Of a DNA stretch of 64,000 bases, positions 8,434 through 16,822 are shown piece after piece. Position numbers and translations under genes: made by a program. Source of the stretch: Chitinophaga sp. SYP-B3965 (GTDB lineage: Bacteria; Bacteroidota; Bacteroidia; Chitinophagales; Chitinophagaceae); the NCBI RefSeq assembly GCF_009647655.1, contig NZ_WJFD01000003.1:310001-374000 (forward strand), read 5' to 3'. The first letter of the stretch is position 1; each line of letters begins with the position of its first letter. Under the pieces are notes generated by a model that was not told where the DNA came from, did not search any database, and worked only from the letters and a program-made list of their open reading frames with translations.

Positions 8434-10269
8434 TTATTTCTTCTTTGTTTTGTCTTTCTGCATGTCCTGCTGGCGCTTTTGCATTTCTTCCAGTTTGCCT
8501 GCCCATGCGGACTGTTTCTTCGGCTTCAATTTATTCTCCTGGATCTTTTTATGGATCTTATCATGGTTGATCACAAACGTCTGGATCACCCATTGCAGCA
8601 GGATACTGATCACGTTACTCAGGAAGTAGTAATAAGTAAGGGCCGCTGCCAGTTTGTTGAAGATACCAAGCAACATTACCGGGAATACATAAGGCATGTA
8701 TTTCATTACGGGGTTGCTTTGATCTGTCATGCCGCGATTATAGAAAGCGAGGATCAAACTGGTGATGGTCATCAGGATGGTGAACAAACTGATGTGATCT
8801 CCATAGAAAGGAATATTAACTCCAAAGTTGAAGATGGAATCGTAGGTGGACAGGTCTTTTGCCCATAGGAAACTTTCTTGTCTCAACTCAATGGAAGAGG
8901 GGAAGAAAGAGTACATGGCTACGAGGATGGGCAATTGCATCAGGGCGGGTAAACAACCTCCCAGTGGGTTCACACCTGCACTGCGGAAGAGTTTCATTTG
9001 CTCTACACCAAAAGCCTGCTGATCATCTTTGTATTTAGCACGCAGATCATCCAGTTCCGGTTTCAACACTTTCATTTTTGCAGCAGATACATAACTCTGG
9101 TAAGTGAACGGAGCAATGATCAGGCGGATGAAGATGGTGAGGAGGAGAATGATCAGACCATAGTTAGAGGTAAGACTGCCCAGGAAGTTGAACACAGGGA
9201 TGATGATCCATTTGTTCACATACTTCACGAAGGCAAAGATACCTGTGCCCAGGGGAATGATCTTTTCCAGATCCACATCCATTCTTTTTAAGGTCTGGTA
9301 GTGGTTGGGACCGTAATACACTTCCATGGGGAAGCTGTATGCGGCAGCACCATTGTAAGGAATAGCAAGGGTGGACATGTTCTGCCCAACAATGTTACCG
9401 CTTTCAGGTACTTTGGTATTGATCTCTGCGGACGCAAAGTTTTCTTTGCGGGCCAGCAGGGTGATGTTGAAGAATTGTTGCTTGAAGCTCACCCACTGGA
9501 TCGGTTTATCCAGTTTTTCCTGGCTACGGTTAGTGAGGGTGAAATAATCATGGTCCTTATTGGCAAAGCGATAATGTATCTGGTTATTTAAACGCTCCGT
9601 TTCCATGTTATGCTCCTGGCGGTCTGCCTGGCTGTTCCACTGGAAGTTGATATTCCCTTTTGGCAATACGTTCTGCATGCCAATGAGGTTAATGGTATAA
9701 TCGATCAGGTAGCTGTCTGCCTTCAGGGTATATACATATTCCAGGTATTGGCTGGCGCTGGTGCCTAAACGGTAGCTGATGGTTTGACTGCCATCTGCGT
9801 TCTTTTTTATTTCCTGCGGGGTAAAGTAAGCATCTGAAGTGTTGAGCGATTGATTATTCGCTAAAGGTATTTTCAGACCCATCCTGTTAAAGGAACCTTG
9901 TTGCAGGAACAGGGGTTTACCATCAGAGGTTTTAAAATCAAGCAATTGAATGGTAGCAGGTTCCCCACCTTTATTGCTAAAAGTGATCTTTACCAGTTTG
10001 TTTTCCAGTACCTGCTGTTGTTCTGTTCCACTGGCTGCTGCTGCAAAAGGACCATATTCTTTTTCCAGTTGGGCTGAATCCAATACTGGACTGGCGCCGG
10101 TGGAATCAATTACTTTGGCCTGTTGTTCCTTGGGCTTATTCAGGTTGGCTATGGAATCCTGACGGGCCTTCTCCAGTTTTGCAGTATTGGTGCTTTGTTG
10201 ATTCCAGAAAATATATCCTATCAGCAAAGCTCCGAGCAACACAAAACCAATGACCGAATTTCTGTCCAT
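8434..10269 (-). CDS. yidC: Membrane protein insertase YidC
   Basis: This 611-residue inner-membrane protein inserts and folds membrane proteins, alone or with SecYEG. It has an N-terminal transmembrane helix (VIGFVLLGALLIGYIFW), a large periplasmic domain to about residue 345, and the conserved OxaA/YidC core with five helices, including GLIILLLTIFIRLIIAPFTY and the GVNPLGGCLPALMQLPILVAMY region. The C-terminal tail is basic (KKIQENKLKPKKQS), as in ribosome-binding members. The Gram-negative long form is complete. pyrG lies upstream on the same strand, an arrangement common in Bacteroidota. Confidence 0.97.
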   Translation of the reverse strand: MDRNSVIGFVLLGALLIGYIFWNQQSTNTAKLEKARQDSIANLNKPKEQQAKVIDSTGASPVLDSAQLEKEYGPFAAAASGTEQQQVLENKLVKITFSNKGGEPATIQLLDFKTSDGKPLFLQQGSFNRMGLKIPLANNQSLNTSDAYFTPQEIKKNADGSQTISYRLGTSASQYLEYVYTLKADSYLIDYTINLIGMQNVLPKGNINFQWNSQADRQEHNMETERLNNQIHYRFANKDHDYFTLTNRSQEKLDKPIQWVSFKQQFFNITLLARKENFASAEINTKVPESGNIVGQNMSTLAIPYNGAAAYSFPMEVYYGPNHYQTLKRMDVDLEKIIPLGTGIFAFVKYVNKWIIIPVFNFLGSLTSNYGLIILLLTIFIRLIIAPFTYQSYVSAAKMKVLKPELDDLRAKYKDDQQAFGVEQMKLFRSAGVNPLGGCLPALMQLPILVAMYSFFPSSIELRQESFLWAKDLSTYDSIFNFGVNIPFYGDHISLFTILMTITSLILAFYNRGMTDQSNPVMKYMPYVFPVMLLGIFNKLAAALTYYYFLSNVISILLQWVIQTFVINHDKIHKKIQENKLKPKKQSAWAGKLEEMQKRQQDMQKDKTKKK

Positions 10270-10291
10270 GTCGATTTTAAAATTTAAGGAG

Positions 10292-10299
10292 CAAAGGTA
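10292..10299 (-). promoter_or_regulatory. Candidate -7 box of yidC
   Basis: On the minus strand TACCTTTG matches TAnnTTTG and lies 22 nt before the yidC ATG. No TTTG is present at the -33 position; a strong inverted repeat (10323-10367) occupies that area. Confidence 0.35.
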
Positions 10300-10322
10300 A
10301 TATATAAGGCAGCATTATGTAC

Positions 10323-10367
10323 GAATTCCGGCAGATGAATTGTTAAAGTATTCATCTGCCGGAATTC
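10323..10367. repeat. 18-bp perfect inverted repeat between pyrG and yidC
   Basis: The arms 10323-10340 (GAATTCCGGCAGATGAAT) and 10350-10367 are perfect reverse complements around a 9-nt loop. It lies between the pyrG stop codon and the yidC promoter region. There is no T tract on the minus strand side, so it may be a terminator without a U-run, a processing site or an operator. Confidence 0.75.
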
Positions 10368-10388
10368 AGCTATCACTTATAAAAAATA

Positions 10389-12044
10389 TCAATCATGTAT
10401 CACCTTCTCCTCGGCCTGTTTAGCTTTACCATTCTTGGTTTCGGCAAAGTTCTTGGCGGCCTGGATAAAGCTCACGAAGATAGGGGCCGGGCTTTCTACT
10501 GTACTTTTCAGTTCAGGGTGGAACTGGCCGCCTATGAAGAATGGATGGGTGGGTAACTCGATCATTTCCACGAGGCCGGTTTCCGGGTTTTTACCGGAGG
10601 CTACGAGGCCGCCATCTTCTATCTGATCCAGGAAGTCGTTGTTAAATTCATAACGGTGACGGTGGCGTTCATTGATAGAAGGTGCGTTGTGATAGATCTC
10701 AGCAGCCTGGCTGCCGGGTTTCAGTTCACAGGCATAAGAGCCTAAACGCATGGTACCGCCCATTTTGGTGATCTTCTTTTGTTCTTCCATCAGGTTGATC
10801 ACCGGATAAGGTGTTTCCGGGTTCATTTCTGTGGAGTGTGCATCGCGGAGGCCGAGTACGTTCCTGCAATATTCCACCACAGCCATTTGCATACCTAAAC
10901 AGATACCAAAGAAAGGCAGGTTGTTTTCGCGGGCATACTGGATGGCGGTGATCTTTCCTTCTATTCCTCTGTGTCCGAAGCCGGGAGCTACGAGCAAACC
11001 ATCGAGGTTTTTCAGTTTCTCACATACGTTTTCCGGTGTAATATGCTCAGAGTGAATATTTTGTACGATCACTTTACATTCATTCACGGCACCTGCATGG
11101 ATAAACGATTCCAGGATGGATTTGTAGGCATCCTGCAATTCTACGTATTTACCGATCAAACCAATGGTTACTTTGGTTTTAGGGTATTTCAGTTTGTCCA
11201 GGAACTCGCGCCATTTGATCAGCTCGGGTTCTTTTTCTACCGGGAGGTTGAGTTTTTTCAGGCAGATCACATCCAGTTTCTCACGCATCATTTCCAGGGG
11301 CACTTCGTAGATGGTTCCAACGTCCTGTGCTTCTATTACTGCATCTACCTGTACATTACAGAACAGGGCGATCTTTTTCTTCAGTTCTCTATATAATGGC
11401 TCTTCTGTGCGGCATACGATGATATCGGGGTGCACGCCATTTTCGCTCAATAATCTTACAGAGTGTTGTGTAGGTTTGGTTTTCAGCTCTTTTGCCGCAC
11501 GCAGGTACGGAATGAGTGTGAGGTGTACTACCAGGCAATCTTCTTCTCCCAGTTCCCATTGCAGCTGACGAACCGCTTCAATATAAGGGAGGGATTCAAT
11601 GTCACCTACGGTTCCGCCCAGTTCGGTGATCACGATGTCAAATTTGTTATCCTTGCCTAAAAGGAGGATACGGCGTTTGATCTCATCTGTGATGTGCGGG
11701 ATCACCTGTACGGTTTTGCCGAGGTAGGCTCCTTCTCTTTCTTTGTTGATAACTGTTTGATAGATACGGCCGGTGGTTACGTTATTGGCCTGGGAAGTAG
11801 GCGTATTCAGGAAACGCTCATAGTGACCCAGGTCAAGATCTGTTTCGGCGCCATCTTCGGTTACATAACATTCCCCGTGTTCGTAGGGGTTGAGTGTACC
11901 GGGATCCACATTGATGTACGGATCAAATTTCTGAATTGTCACTTTAAAGCCGCGTGCCTGCAATAGTTTTGCGAGGGAAGCTGCGATAATTCCTTTACCC
12001 AATGAGGAAGTAACACCTCCCGTAACGAAGATATATTTTGCCAT
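10389..12044 (-). CDS. pyrG: CTP synthase
   Basis: This 551-residue cytosolic enzyme converts UTP to CTP using ATP and glutamine. The N-terminal synthetase domain starts MAKYIFVTGGVTSSLGKGI with its P-loop and continues through YINVDPGTLNPYEHGECYV and ELGGTVGDIES. The C-terminal class I glutaminase domain, from about residue 300, has the nucleophile Cys382 in PFFGICLGMQ and the closing HPE motif (FHPEL). Length and motif order are those of a complete enzyme. A promoter with both elements is seen at 12143-12173. Confidence 0.98.
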   Translation of the reverse strand: MAKYIFVTGGVTSSLGKGIIAASLAKLLQARGFKVTIQKFDPYINVDPGTLNPYEHGECYVTEDGAETDLDLGHYERFLNTPTSQANNVTTGRIYQTVINKEREGAYLGKTVQVIPHITDEIKRRILLLGKDNKFDIVITELGGTVGDIESLPYIEAVRQLQWELGEEDCLVVHLTLIPYLRAAKELKTKPTQHSVRLLSENGVHPDIIVCRTEEPLYRELKKKIALFCNVQVDAVIEAQDVGTIYEVPLEMMREKLDVICLKKLNLPVEKEPELIKWREFLDKLKYPKTKVTIGLIGKYVELQDAYKSILESFIHAGAVNECKVIVQNIHSEHITPENVCEKLKNLDGLLVAPGFGHRGIEGKITAIQYARENNLPFFGICLGMQMAVVEYCRNVLGLRDAHSTEMNPETPYPVINLMEEQKKITKMGGTMRLGSYACELKPGSQAAEIYHNAPSINERHRHRYEFNNDFLDQIEDGGLVASGKNPETGLVEMIELPTHPFFIGGQFHPELKSTVESPAPIFVSFIQAAKNFAETKNGKAKQAEEKVIHD

Positions 12045-12142
12045 AAAAAACTAAGTTCCTGAAATTTTTACTTGACCAAAGAGGAAGTGCTGCCGGACTG
12101 TTTGGTGTATCCTGTCAAGTAATTTACTTCCGTAAGGTCATG

Positions 12143-12173
12143 CAAAGTTACACAAATTTGCCTCGCACCCAAG
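12143..12173 (-). promoter_or_regulatory. Promoter of pyrG, Bacteroidota type
   Basis: On the minus strand CTTG (12170-12173) is followed after 19 nt by TAACTTTG (12143-12150). This matches the TTTG-N19-TAnnTTTG consensus with a single mismatch in the -33 box. It gives a pyrG leader of about 95 nt. Confidence 0.6.
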
Positions 12174-12289
12174 CCAATTTTTCGCGGAGGCCCTTCAATA
12201 TCAACTCAAATCCTTTACCAGTAAGCCTTTCAAAAAAGATCATTAAAGTGTAACTTTATTTGTTCATGGGAATTATCGCGGCATTACCG

Positions 12290-12297
12290 TAATTTTG
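12290..12297 (+). promoter_or_regulatory. Candidate -7 box of the thioesterase gene
   Basis: TAATTTTG matches TAnnTTTG and lies 20 nt before the ATG. The -33 element is not clear. Confidence 0.4.
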
Positions 12298-12317
12298 CGT
12301 CCTGAAATACATTCGAT

Positions 12318-12839
12318 ATGACCTTGACGCCAAAGAAGGCACATGACTCCCTGATCGTTATGACAGAGCTGGTGCTGCCCAATGACACCAATACTTTCGC
12401 TAACCTGATGGGTGGCCGTTTAATGTACTGGATGGACATTGCTGCCGCCCTTGCCTGCATGAAACATTGCGCCGCTCCCGTTGTAACGGCTTCCGTAGAT
12501 AATATTTCCTTCGAAAATCCCATTAAACTGGGAAACGTGGTACATATTGAAGCCCAGGTTACCCGCGCTTTTACTACTTCCATGGAAGTACATATGAAAG
12601 TATGGGGGGAAGATCCGGTGCAGCAGTACCGGTATAAATCCAATGAAGCATTTATGACCTTCGTGGCCCTGGACCCAAATGGCAAGGCGCGTCACGTGCC
12701 GGCTATCCTGGCGGAGTCTGAAGATGAAATAAAACTGTATGAAGGGGCTTTGCGCCGGAGACAGTTAAGGCTGATCCTGGGCGGGAAGATGAAACCGGCG
12801 GATGCGGGGGAATTGAAGGCGTTGTTTTACGAGCAATAA
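12318..12839 (+). CDS. Acyl-CoA thioesterase, hotdog fold (YciA/BACH type)
   Basis: The 173-residue protein contains one hotdog domain. The motif NDTNTFANLMGGRLMYWMDIAAA (central helix) and the strand pairs VVTASVDNISFENPIKLGNVV and EAFMTFVALD are those of acyl-CoA hydrolases of the YciA/BACH group, which release free fatty acid and CoA in the cytosol. The C-terminal 40 residues are charged and helical. It is a single-gene unit with its own terminator. Confidence 0.9.
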   Translation: MTLTPKKAHDSLIVMTELVLPNDTNTFANLMGGRLMYWMDIAAALACMKHCAAPVVTASVDNISFENPIKLGNVVHIEAQVTRAFTTSMEVHMKVWGEDPVQQYRYKSNEAFMTFVALDPNGKARHVPAILAESEDEIKLYEGALRRRQLRLILGGKMKPADAGELKALFYEQ

Positions 12840-12865
12840 AATTGGTGAATGTTATTTATACACGT

Positions 12866-12898
12866 AGGGCTGTTCTTTATAAGGACGGCCCTTTTTTA
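12866..12898 (+). terminator. Intrinsic terminator of the thioesterase gene
   Basis: AGGGCTGTTCTT (12866-12877) pairs with AAGGACGGCCCT (12881-12892) over 12 positions including two G-U pairs, around a TAT loop, and is followed by TTTTTT. Confidence 0.85.
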
Positions 12899-12900
12899 TA

Positions 12901-13026
12901 GCCTCGTACTGGCCCCTTATCGGCCTTGCAACGGCCTTGTAATGGCCTTGAGCGGCCTCTAGATGGCCTCGTATCAGCCTTGCAATGGCCTCTCACCGGC
13001 CTGATTCTTCTATTATATGGCCTCTC
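12901..13026. repeat. Degenerate ~11-bp GGCCT tandem repeat
   Basis: The sequence GGCCT or a one-base variant recurs about every 10-12 bp (for example GGCCTTGCAAC, GGCCTTGTAAT, GGCCTTGAGC, GGCCTCTAGAT), roughly nine units, then one outlying copy. The spacing is near one helical turn. It lies between two terminators of converging genes and contains no ORF. Confidence 0.7.
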
Positions 13027-13029
13027 CAA

Positions 13030-13065
13030 AAAAAGACCGTCCCCATTGCCGGAGACGGTCTTTTT
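13030..13065 (-). terminator. Terminator of the siroheme/sulfite reductase operon
   Basis: AAAAAGACCGTC (13030-13041) pairs with GACGGTCTTTTT around a 12-nt loop. The A and T runs on both sides make it usable in both directions; it lies just beyond the stop of the last minus-strand gene of the operon. Confidence 0.8.
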
Positions 13066-13083
13066 CTATGATTTAGCCCGGTA

Positions 13084-13668
13084 TCAATGATCCCTGCTCA
13101 CCAGCACGCTGGTTAATTCGTTCAGTTTCTTCACTTTATCATTAAAATCGCCCTTCAGCCTGTCCCGGAGCGTGTGTAAATGTTGTAAAACAGATTCCAG
13201 CGTTTCGGGGATGGCGTCGTTCAGTACTTCTTTTAATCTTTTTGCGATGGTAGGAGATTTCCCGTTGGTGGAAATGGCAATCTTCAGATTTCCTTTCTGT
13301 ACCACAGATCCCAGGTAAAAATCGCACAAGGCGGGGGTATCTGCTACATTGATCAGGACTTTGCTGGCTTTTGCTTTTTCCCAGATGCAGGCATTTAGTT
13401 CCTTGTCTGCCGTGGCTGCTATCACGAGGTCCTTTCCGAACAGGTCTCCACAGGAGAACGCTTTTTGCACGAGCGTTACATTGGGGAACCCTGCGGTGAG
13501 GCTTTCCAGTTCAGGCGCAAACCAGGTAGCCACTACGGTTACCCTTGCTGCGGGGCAATTCTGTAAGATGGCATTCACTTTTTCTGTTCCCACATTTCCG
13601 CCACCTACTACCAGTACCTGCAACTGCTCAAGCTTAAAGAAAACAGGAAATAAATGATTCTCTTCCAT
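13084..13668 (-). CDS. Precorrin-2 dehydrogenase / sirohydrochlorin ferrochelatase (Met8-like)
   Basis: The protein has 194 residues. An N-terminal Rossmann domain carries VLVVGGGNVGTEK (residues about 18-30), and the conserved block NVADTPALCDFYLGS follows near residue 107, then ISTNGKSPTIAKRLKE. This is the CysG-N/Met8 family, which oxidises precorrin-2 with NAD+ and inserts iron to form siroheme, the cofactor of the reductase encoded upstream in the same operon. It is the last gene of the operon, 11 bp after cobA. The S-adenosylmethionine-dependent methylation is done by the separate CobA. Confidence 0.93.
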   Translation of the reverse strand: MEENHLFPVFFKLEQLQVLVVGGGNVGTEKVNAILQNCPAARVTVVATWFAPELESLTAGFPNVTLVQKAFSCGDLFGKDLVIAATADKELNACIWEKAKASKVLINVADTPALCDFYLGSVVQKGNLKIAISTNGKSPTIAKRLKEVLNDAIPETLESVLQHLHTLRDRLKGDFNDKVKKLNELTSVLVSRDH

Positions 13669-13679
13669 AAGATCACATT

Positions 13680-14456
13680 TTATGCTATTTGCTTGTAATT
13701 CTCCGCGATCTTGGCTTGCAGATCCTGGAACGCTTCATGGAACCTTACTACCTCCCCGATCACGATGATAGCGGGATTCTTCAATCCCTGCTCTCTTGCA
13801 AATGTACCGAGATCAGTTACATTTCCCACACCAATCTTTTGATTAGGGAGTGTGCCATTCTGAATAATGGCAGCTGGTACCTGGCCTTTGCCCTGTTGCG
13901 TGTAAATAGCAGCAATTTCATCCAGTTTGCTCATGCCCATGAGGATCACGACTGTTGTGTTTGCCTGGATGGCAAATTCCAGGTCACGGGAAAGTTTTCC
14001 ATCCTGGGTGGTACCCGTGATCACCCAAAACCCCTCACTCACGTTACGCGCGGTTACGGGAATTTTATTAACGCCCGGAACAGAGATAGCACTGCTGATG
14101 CCGGGAATTACTTCTGTTTCTATACCATATTGCTGTGCAGCTGCCAGTTCTTCCTGTCCGCGGCCAAACACAAAGGAATCGCCGCCTTTAAGACGAACTA
14201 CGCTGCCAAAAGTTAAAGCATATTTTACGATCATGCGGTTGATCTCAGCCTGTGTGTACACATGCATGCCGGCACGTTTGCCTACAAAACGTTTCAGGCA
14301 GTTCTGTGGTGCATTGTCCAGCAATTCATTGTTGGATAAAGCATCGTAGAGAATTACGCGGGCGTTTTGAATGGCCTTCAGTCCTTTTACAGTGATCAGA
14401 TCCGGATCTCCGGGACCTGCTCCTACCAGTGTCACTTTCGGTTGTATTGTTTGCAT
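13680..14456 (-). CDS. cobA: Uroporphyrinogen-III C-methyltransferase
   Basis: This 258-residue tetrapyrrole methylase makes precorrin-2 from uroporphyrinogen III and two S-adenosylmethionine. The family signatures are present: VTLVGAGPGDPDLITVKGL near the N-terminus, VRLKGGDSFVFGRGQEE, VIPGISSAISVPGVNKIPVTAR, and the GTTQDGK loop. It lies 18 bp downstream of the nitrite/sulfite reductase gene and 11 bp upstream of the Met8-like gene, so the three genes form a siroheme-and-sulfite-reduction operon. Confidence 0.95.
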   Translation of the reverse strand: MQTIQPKVTLVGAGPGDPDLITVKGLKAIQNARVILYDALSNNELLDNAPQNCLKRFVGKRAGMHVYTQAEINRMIVKYALTFGSVVRLKGGDSFVFGRGQEELAAAQQYGIETEVIPGISSAISVPGVNKIPVTARNVSEGFWVITGTTQDGKLSRDLEFAIQANTTVVILMGMSKLDEIAAIYTQQGKGQVPAAIIQNGTLPNQKIGVGNVTDLGTFAREQGLKNPAIIVIGEVVRFHEAFQDLQAKIAENYKQIA

Positions 14457-14474
14457 GATCGGTTGGTTTTATAT

Positions 14475-16589
14475 TTAAGCATTTGCACTGGCCGCCTGTT
14501 TTTCCAGACGGTATTCCTGTGCCCTGTCATAAAATGCTTTTGCCTGTTGATAGTATTGTTTGGCAAAGCTTTCTGTTGGTTCGTGCTGATTGATCTGCAG
14601 CACCATTGTTTTGAAACTATCTATTTTAAAGCGGCCGGTTTCTACAAAATGTTTGTCGAAATCATTGATGATACCGTGTTGTGTGTTACAGTTCACGTTT
14701 TCATCCAGCAACATGGTTTTGGCGGTTTGGATCATACAGGCGTAAGCGTGATAGATACCGTCTGCCCATGCATTGTTTGCAAAAGATTGTGCAGCCCATT
14801 CCAGTTTCTCTTCCGCTTCAAATAATAAAGTGGCGATGAGATCGATCATTACACCGGCACATTCTCCCACACCGATTGCTGTGCTGAATGATTCAGCCTG
14901 GCCCCAGTCGATGAAATCACCATCTGTTACAATACCCAGGTCTGCAAGTGGTTTCAGCAATTCGTAGAAGTACTTCTCTCCTTTCCTGTCGTAGTAATCA
15001 TTGAACAGTTCTTTCTTCTCACTGTTTGATTCGTAATCATGCAGTAAAGTACGTAACACATCAGGACCCCGGCGGCTAGGCACTTTCAGTACTTTATCTG
15101 AAATCCTGCCGGCGCCATCAGAGAGTACACCGCCACCCAGTAATACCTGCAGTGCGGGTAATACTTTACCGGCAGCTTTCATGGAAGAACCATGGAAACC
15201 GATGTGCGCCATACCATGCTGACCGCAGGAGTTCATGCAACCGCTGATCTTTATTTTGATATCGTTATTATAGATAAGGTCCGGGAACTCATCGTGGATC
15301 ACTTGTTCCAGGGCAGCGGCGATACCGGTGCTGCTGGAAATACCAAGGTTGCAGGTGTCTGTACCAGGGCATGCCGTGATGTCTGCAATGCTATCGAAAC
15401 CGGCGGCCTGAAAACCTACTTCTTCCAGTGCGCTGAAAATGTAAGGCAGGTGTTCCGGGAGGATGTATTTCAGTAATAAGCCCTGGTTAACGGTTACACG
15501 TACATCATCCCCCACCACAAGTGCCAGTTTTTCCAGCAGGATGCGGGAATTCACGGAACTGATATTACCTAATGGTACTCTTACATAAGCGCCATAGAAA
15601 CCTTTTTGCTTTTGCTCGAAGGTGTTTGTTTTCTTCCAGGCTTCGTATTGTTTAGGATCTTTAATGGTATAAGCGGGCAATACAGGATTGGCTGCAGGTA
15701 AAGCAGGTTCCTGCCATGCAGCGTAATCTACAGGTACTGATTTTTGTTTGATGGCTTTATATTCTTCTTTCACGAGGCGCTCGAATTCTTCCATGCCGAT
15801 CTTGGCGATGAGGAATTTCATCCGGGCTTTATGCCTGCTGCTTCTTTCACCGTGACGGTCGAATACGCGTAAGATACTTTCTGTGTAAGGGATCAGTTGA
15901 TCTGCTTCGAGGAATTCAAAAGCTGTTTTAGCGAGATAAGGTTGTGCGCCTAATCCACCTCCTACTAATACTTTGAATCCTCTTACTTCTTTACCATCTA
16001 CGATGCGGATCTTGGGGATCACACCGAGGTCGTGCATGAAAGCGAAGGCAGTGTCTCTGTCGCTGGAGGAGAAAGAGATCTTGAATTTACGGCCCATGTC
16101 CTGGCAAACAGGGTTGCGGAGGAAATATTTGAAAGCTGCATCAGCGTATGGTGTGATGTCAAATGGTTCTTCCGGATCTACACCTGCTTTATCAGAGCCG
16201 GTAATATTCCTCACGGTGTTACCGCAAGCTTCACGTAAAGTGATATCATCTATTTCGAGTTTCGCCCAGAGTTCAGGAGTCCTGTCCAGGGAAACGAAGT
16301 GAATTTGTATATCCTGACGGGTGGTCAGGTGGAGGTTCCCGGTGGAATATTCATCCGAGATATCAGCGATGCGTTTCCATTGCTGGAGGGTCATTTTACC
16401 ATAAGGGAGTTTGATGCGCACCATTTGCACACCTTGCTGACGTTGTCCGTAAACGCCGCGGGCTAAACGTAAGCTGCGAAATTTCTCATCAGAGATCTTT
16501 CCTTCGCGAAACTGCCTGATCTTTTGCTCCAGTTCAATGATGTCCTTTTCTACAATCGGATTTTCCAGTTCGGTTCTGAAACTTTGCAT
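14475..16589 (-). CDS. Siroheme nitrite/sulfite reductase with a C-terminal helical (HEPN-type) domain
   Basis: The protein has 704 residues. Two ferredoxin-like half-domains and two siroheme/4Fe-4S domains are seen: GNLHLTTRQDIQIHFV, RNITGSDKAGVDPEE, and the cluster ligands in ITACPGTDTCNLG and KISGCMNSCGQHGMAH. After about residue 560 there is an extra helical region of about 140 residues, like the HEPN-type extension annotated on Bacteroidota sulfite reductases; its role is unknown. With the siroheme genes alone in the operon, assimilatory sulfite reduction is more likely than nitrite reduction. A Cys-containing leader peptide upstream supports a sulfur role. Confidence 0.92.
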   Translation of the reverse strand: MQSFRTELENPIVEKDIIELEQKIRQFREGKISDEKFRSLRLARGVYGQRQQGVQMVRIKLPYGKMTLQQWKRIADISDEYSTGNLHLTTRQDIQIHFVSLDRTPELWAKLEIDDITLREACGNTVRNITGSDKAGVDPEEPFDITPYADAAFKYFLRNPVCQDMGRKFKISFSSSDRDTAFAFMHDLGVIPKIRIVDGKEVRGFKVLVGGGLGAQPYLAKTAFEFLEADQLIPYTESILRVFDRHGERSSRHKARMKFLIAKIGMEEFERLVKEEYKAIKQKSVPVDYAAWQEPALPAANPVLPAYTIKDPKQYEAWKKTNTFEQKQKGFYGAYVRVPLGNISSVNSRILLEKLALVVGDDVRVTVNQGLLLKYILPEHLPYIFSALEEVGFQAAGFDSIADITACPGTDTCNLGISSSTGIAAALEQVIHDEFPDLIYNNDIKIKISGCMNSCGQHGMAHIGFHGSSMKAAGKVLPALQVLLGGGVLSDGAGRISDKVLKVPSRRGPDVLRTLLHDYESNSEKKELFNDYYDRKGEKYFYELLKPLADLGIVTDGDFIDWGQAESFSTAIGVGECAGVMIDLIATLLFEAEEKLEWAAQSFANNAWADGIYHAYACMIQTAKTMLLDENVNCNTQHGIINDFDKHFVETGRFKIDSFKTMVLQINQHEPTESFAKQYYQQAKAFYDRAQEYRLEKQAASANA

Positions 16590-16648
16590 GATAATTGAAT
16601 TGCTCGTGATTAATTAATCGTATTCATAACAACGCGTGTGGCAAAGGC

Positions 16649-16717
16649 CTAAAAAAACAAAACCCCCGTTGCATATCGGAGGCCTATCTTGTATGATTCT
16701 GAAAACAGATATTTCAT
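16649..16717 (-). CDS. SD-led 22-residue ORF ending in the attenuator
   Basis: The ORF begins ATG at 16715-16717 and encodes MKYLFSESYKIGL followed by nine more residues, ending in the U tract of the terminator. AGGAGG lies at 16727-16732, nine nt before the ATG, and overlaps the stop codon of the upstream 13-residue ORF (TAGGAGG), which suggests coupled translation. A strong SD is unusual in this phylum. The product is more likely a cis-acting regulatory ORF than a functional protein. Confidence 0.4.
   Translation of the reverse strand: MKYLFSESYKIGLRYATGVLFF
16651..16682 (-). terminator. Attenuator terminator in the sulfite reductase leader
   Basis: On the minus strand CCTCCG (16677-16682) pairs with CGGGGG (16663-16668), including one G-U pair, and is followed by TTTTGTTTTTTT. 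It lies about 60 nt before the reductase ATG and after the promoter, so termination here would switch the operon off. Confidence 0.7.
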
Positions 16718-16730
16718 ATGTAGAAACCTC

Positions 16731-16772
16731 CTAGTCTGTTGAGTGATCCCAACAGTACATGCACATGTTCAT
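16731..16772 (-). CDS. 13-residue leader peptide with two Cys codons
   Basis: Minus-strand ATG at 16770-16772 opens the reading frame MNMCMYCWDHSTD, stop TAG at 16731-16733. It contains two Cys (one in Cys-Trp) and three Met, an extreme sulfur-amino-acid content for 13 residues, directly ahead of a sulfite reductase gene. A GGGA sequence precedes the ATG. Its Cys-Trp codons form one arm of a predicted leader stem. By analogy with amino-acid attenuators it could sense charged Cys-tRNA. Confidence 0.5.
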   Translation of the reverse strand: MNMCMYCWDHSTD

Positions 16773-16822
16773 TCCCAGCGATACTTTATTACCCATATTC
16801 CTATAGATTTTGTAGAGTAATA

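Larger units (their letters stand above)
16624..16816 (-). promoter_or_regulatory. Leader RNA of the sulfite reductase operon, candidate cysteine attenuator
   Basis: Between the promoter and the reductase start lies a transcribed leader of about 230 nt. It holds a 13-residue ORF rich in Met and Cys, alternative stems, an SD-led second short ORF and an intrinsic terminator. CTGTTG inside the Tyr-Cys-Trp codons (16750-16755) can pair with CAACAG (16736-16741), while the overlapping AACAGA (16735-16740) can pair with TCTGTT (16704-16709). These two stems exclude each other. The arrangement resembles a ribosome-dependent attenuator. Stems were found by eye, not by energy calculation. Confidence 0.55.

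Noticed and set aside
16624..16816. SAM (S-box) riboswitch upstream of the sulfite reductase
   Set aside because: None of the conserved S-box core segments were found; the peptide and alternative stems fit attenuation better.
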